From Manis javanica (taxonomy: Eukaryota > Chordata > Mammalia > Pholidota > Manidae), in the NCBI RefSeq assembly GCF_040802235.1, contig NC_133158.1, positions 38,382,001-38,446,000 on the forward strand: DNA of 64,000 bases. The letters run 5' to 3'. The notes beneath the pieces were generated by a model. The model searched no databases. It saw nothing but the letters and a program-made list of their open reading frames with translations, and was not told where the DNA came from. Within the stretch, counting starts at the first letter, position 1. Every line of letters begins with the position of its first letter. A program made the translations under genes and the position numbers. Below are positions 60,583 to 64,000 of the stretch, in pieces.

Positions 60583-61686
60583 CCACCACCAGCACAGCCA
60601 GGCCAGCATGGTGGACCACTTGCTTCCAGTGGACGAGACCTTCTCGTCGCCGAAATGCCCACTTGGTTATTTGGGTGATAGACTGGCTGGTGCGCGGGCA
60701 TACCACATGCTGCCCTCACCCCTTTCAGAGGACGACAGTGACGCCTCCAGCCTGTGCTCCTGCGCCAGCCCCGACTCGCAAGCCCTCTGCTCCTGCTGCA
60801 GTGGTGGCCCAGGAGCTGAGGGCCAGGACAGCATCTTGGACTTCCTGCTGTCCCAGGCTACCCTGGGCACTGGTGGTGCTGGTGGCAGCATTGGAGCCAG
60901 CAGTGGCCCCATGGCCTGGGGAGCCTGGCGGAGGGCACAGGCTCCTGTGAAGGGGGAGCATTTCTGTTTCCCTGAGTTTCCTGTGGGTGATCCTGATGAT
61001 GTCCCACAGCCCTTCCAGCCCACCCTGGAGGAGATCGAAGAGTTTCTGGAGGAGAACATGGAGCTGGGGGTCAAGGAGGCTGCAGAGAGCAACAGCAAGG
61101 ATGCAGAGGCCTGTGGCCAGCTCTCGGCTGGGCCACACAAGAGCCACCACCATCCGGGGTCTGGTGGGAGAGAGCGCTGCGCTCCTCCACTCGGTGGCGC
61201 CACTGAGGGCAGCAGCCAGGCCCTGGGGGTGGGGCCTGCCCCTGACAGCCCCGTTCCCCTGCTCCTGCAGATCCAGCCCGTGCAGGTGAAGCAGGAATCC
61301 GGCGCAGAGCCTGCCTCCCCCGGGCAGGCCCCAGAGAGCGTCAAGGTGGCCCAGCTGCTGGTGAACATCCAGGGGCAGACCTTCGCACTCGTGCCCCAGG
61401 TGGTGCCTTCCTCCAACTTGAACCTGCCTTCCAAGTTTGTGCGCATCGCCCCTGTGCCCATTGCTGCCAAGCCCATTGGATCAGGACCCCTGGGGTCCAG
61501 CCCCACTAGCCTCCTCATGGGCCAGAAGTTCCCCAAGAACCCAGCAGCAGAACTCATTAAAATGCACAAATGTACTTTCCCCGGCTGCAGCAAGATGTAC
61601 ACCAAAAGCAGCCACCTCAAGGCCCACCTGCGCCGGCACACAGGAGAGAAGCCCTTCGCCTGCACCTGGCCGGGATGCGGCTGGAG
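60583..61686 (+). other. KLF15: KLF15 exon 2
   Basis: The acceptor at 60581-60582 follows a pyrimidine-rich run. The exon has 25 bases of 5'UTR, then 1079 coding bases, and ends GGAG/GTCAGT at 61686/61687, inside the second zinc finger, where KLF15 is known to be split. Confidence 0.9.
60608..61686 (+). CDS. KLF15: Krueppel-like factor 15 (N-terminal 359 residues and split codon 360)
   Basis: KLF15 is a nuclear zinc-finger transcription factor that binds CACCC/GC-type sites and controls amino-acid, glucose and lipid metabolism in liver, muscle, heart and fat. The start [10 protein letters not shown] matches KLF15. Visible landmarks are the serine/cysteine-rich stretch [13 protein letters not shown] (about residues 40-52), the acidic [15 protein letters not shown] helix (138-152) that fits its transactivation segment, a proline/glycine/serine-rich middle, the conserved [20 protein letters not shown] block, then zinc finger 1 with C322, C327, H340 and H344, the TGEKPF linker, and the first half of finger 2 (C352, C357). 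Human KLF15 is 416 residues and reaches this junction at residue 361, so this copy is one residue shorter. The frame is intact. The rest of finger 2, finger 3 and the C-terminus lie in the next exon outside the window. An in-frame ATG at 60542 is in the intron and is not used. Confidence 0.97.
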
Positions 61687-62009
61687 GTCAGTATGGCAGG
61701 TGACAGGCTGGGTGGACCATTCGACTCTGCTCCATGGGGCGTGGGGCCAAGGCTGGGTTCTCCACCGTTAGATAAGGCTGATTAGGAGTAGGGGAGTGGG
61801 CTGGGGGCAGGGCCAGAGTTGGCCCTGCTGCCTGGAGGTCTCCTTATGCCTTCTGGCCACTAAAGCTGGAAACCAACTGACCTCCAGCTTATAATGCCCA
61901 GGGGAGGCTTGCTACAGTTGGTGCCGGGCCAAGGACAGCTAAGGACTGTGGAGCCAGGGCGGTGTGCCATGTGGGCTGTGGCCATGTGCACACTGCCCAC
62001 CCTGTACCT

Positions 62010-62120
62010 CACAGCACCCCAGGGTAAGTACCACCCTTACTTCCATCTTGCAGTTGAGAAAACTGATGCTCAGAGACTAAGTAACTTGCCCAAGTTACAA
62101 ATCCTGCTTTATAATGGGAT
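62010..62120 (-). repeat. MIR relic
   Basis: 'cagttgagaaaactgatgctcagagactaagtaacttgccc' is antisense MIR. Confidence 0.8.
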
Positions 62121-63329
62121 TTGGGTCCAGGAGGTTGTATGAGAGAGGTCACATCCTAAAAATGCTGCTTCCCCAACCAGAGGGACCCGCTTTGCGTACA
62201 GGTGTCTTTAGGCATGTGGGTTGGGCATGGTCCATGATCCCTGCCCCTACCTCCCCACCTCAGGACCCTGGAGGAGTGTTTGGGAAGCTGCAAAGGCCAG
62301 CCGAGAGGGAGAGCCAGGCCAAGGCCCTAGACCAAAGGTGGATGAAGCCCTCATGCCCTGCGCCTGGTGGCCCAGCAGGGGACACCAGCTGTCAGAGGGC
62401 AGGGTCAGGGGTCTCGCTCAGGGTCACACAGCCATTAAGTGGTAAAGTTGGATGGCTCCCCTGTGGCTCCCCTCCTCTGGGTCCCAGGGCTGCTCACCCT
62501 TTTCGGGGGGTATGACCACCTTTTCCTGAAAGGCAGGCACCAGGCCAGGGGCTCACATGCCCGGGTGCCACAGCTGGGCTCTCCCCAGTCTTGGATGCCC
62601 ACCCCACAGGACTCTGGCCTGCCTGGGAGGGTGGCCTGCCTACTGGCACATTCCCGGTCTTCACTGCTGCTGTGTGTGTGAGTGAGTGACGTGGCGTGCT
62701 CATCTGTGTACAGAACCAGACCTTGCAAGCGGGCATTTGGCTGGGTGTGCACACGTGTACGCACAGTGTGCTCTTCGTGTGTGACTGCCACATGGCCCTC
62801 AGGGTGTGTGTGTACTTTATTTGTGCATGTGCATCCGCACAGCGTGAAACACAGGGTGCAGTTGGCAGCATCTGTTTTTCTTGACCAGACTCTTGGATGA
62901 GAGCTGAGAGCTGGCCCTGGGATGGGCAGTGTGGCTGCTGAGTCCTGGCTGCCGAGGCTGTCTGTGGCAGGACCGAACTGTGGCTCAGGCATTTTATGGG
63001 ATGCTCGCAGCCCCTTGCCATGGGGAGCTGAGCTGGCCTGGGAAGGGACTTTTTGCAAACAGTGTCTTGGGTTTTGGGGGCCCTTTCTGATTGAACCTCT
63101 GCACCCACCACCCCAAAGGCACCCCTCAGAGCCACAGGGCTGCCGCAAGAGCTGGCACAGCCCCCAGTGCTGGTTGCTGGTGCTGATGACACGGGCCTCT
63201 CTGAGCCTGCTGTGGGCCCTGGGCAGCAGGGGTAGTGGGAGGAGCCGAGAGATCAGGTCACTGGGGCAGGCACTCAGCTGTAGGAGGGAGGGATATCATG
63301 ACACCTCAGGTGGAGGCAGCTGGTGGCAG

Positions 63330-63430
63330 TGGTCAGCAGCCTCAGCCCTGGTCAGCCTCCAACTTGCTGTGTGCCCTCCGGGTACCTCCCACTGGCTAAG
63401 CCTCAGTTTCCTCGTCTGTGAAGTGGAGGG
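63330..63430 (+). repeat. MIR relic
   Basis: 'taagcctcagtttcctcgtctgtgaagtgg' is the MIR core. Confidence 0.75.
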
Positions 63431-64000
63431 CCTGCTCCCTGTCTCTCCCTATTAGGGATGCAGGGTGCTCAACAGTGTCCCCTTCTCATGGTGGTATTGT
63501 CACTCACTCATACAGGGTCAGAGTCTGAGAAGGGGGGGTGCTCTGCCTGTCTCCATGTGGGTGGTGCCCCATTTCAGAGGTGCCCCCAGCCTCACAGACT
63601 CAGGGACTCCTCTTGGACACGTTCTCCTTGGTGGGGGACAGGGGTCTGCCAATTCAGCAGAGCTCCAGTCTGACTCTTGTCATGGGCTCCCTTTCCTGGG
63701 TGCCACCTCCTGGCCTCTGCTGAACGTTGCTGAGTGGCTCCTCCACTAGAATGAGGCTAGGTGGGGCCACGGGGGGAAGGGCACAGTCCTTGCTCAAGGC
63801 CGTCCCCTCAGCCCACTCCCGTAGGAGAAGGGGACCTGCCTTCCCCCGGCTGGCCCAGGTACCATGTAGGACTCCAGCCCAGAGTGCATCTGAGGGGGGT
63901 AGGTCTCAGCCTTGCACACAGTGGGCTCATGAGGTAGCAAGTTGCCTGTGGCAGGAGGTGTGTAAACAAGAGTGGGATTTGTGGAAGGGATTCAGCTCTG

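Larger units (their letters stand above)
61687..64000 (+). other. KLF15: KLF15 intron 2 (partial)
   Basis: Begins GTCAGT and runs off the window. It contains MIR relics (62010-62120 and 62390-62450 on -, 63330-63430 on +) and a TG-rich, GTG-repeat stretch near 62660-62840. I see no further exon. Confidence 0.8.

Noticed and set aside
60542-60607. In-frame ATG upstream of the KLF15 start
   Set aside because: It precedes the splice acceptor at 60581-60582, so it is intronic; the family start [10 protein letters not shown] is at 60608.
60667-61665. 332-codon open frame on the - strand opposite KLF15 exon 2
   Set aside because: It is the antisense shadow of a GC-rich conserved coding exon; it has no known domain and KLF15 on the + strand explains the sequence.

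Overview
This window is nuclear DNA from a placental mammal. The one well-supported gene is KLF15 on the + strand: its non-coding first exon in a CpG island near 56.1-56.3 kb, intron 1, and the large coding exon 2 (CDS 60608-61686), which ends at a splice donor with the last zinc-finger exon(s) beyond the right edge. All else is intergenic or intronic DNA dense in ancient mammalian repeats (L2, MIR, MLT1 LTRs, MER5, old L1) plus a few younger insertions. I see no tRNA-derived lineage SINE (no CAN, Bov, PRE-1, ERE or Alu type). The younger L1 3' ends and a retrovirus-derived element near 53-54.5 kb resemble repeats I associate with Laurasiatheria, most like pangolins, but that placement is inference.

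Layout. 0-7 kb: MLT1 LTR, then an old L1 split by a 2.66-kb chimeric insertion whose 5' part is the start of a THAP12 transcript (exons 1-2 joined, intron 2 retained) and whose 3' part is a truncated L1, all inside one 15-bp target-site duplication. 7-23 kb: L1, L2, MLT1 and MIR relics and an LTR/ERV-like block at 17.1-18.1 kb. 23.4-23.9 kb: a CpG island with an RFX X-box and a full CRE, a ciliary-type promoter; from the human gene order (KLF15 head-to-head with CFAP100) it may be the CFAP100 promoter pointing left, but I could not identify CFAP100 coding exons. 24-32 kb: repeats. 32.0-32.9 kb: minisatellite, a second unassigned CpG island and a strand-asymmetric C/A-rich tract. 33-54.6 kb: L1, MLT1 and L2 relics, and a 1.25-kb L1-mobilised copy of a retroviral transcript nested in an older L1. 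55.4-64 kb: KLF15.

KLF15 is a zinc-finger transcription factor of metabolic tissues, glucocorticoid-induced and circadian. The window holds matching regulatory candidates: a CACGTG E-box and CCAAT/GC boxes at the promoter, and a strong GRE-like 15-mer in intron 1. Intron 1 also contains a ~200-bp imperfect palindrome.

Repeat boundaries and subfamily names were assigned by eye and are approximate; no alignment or search was run.
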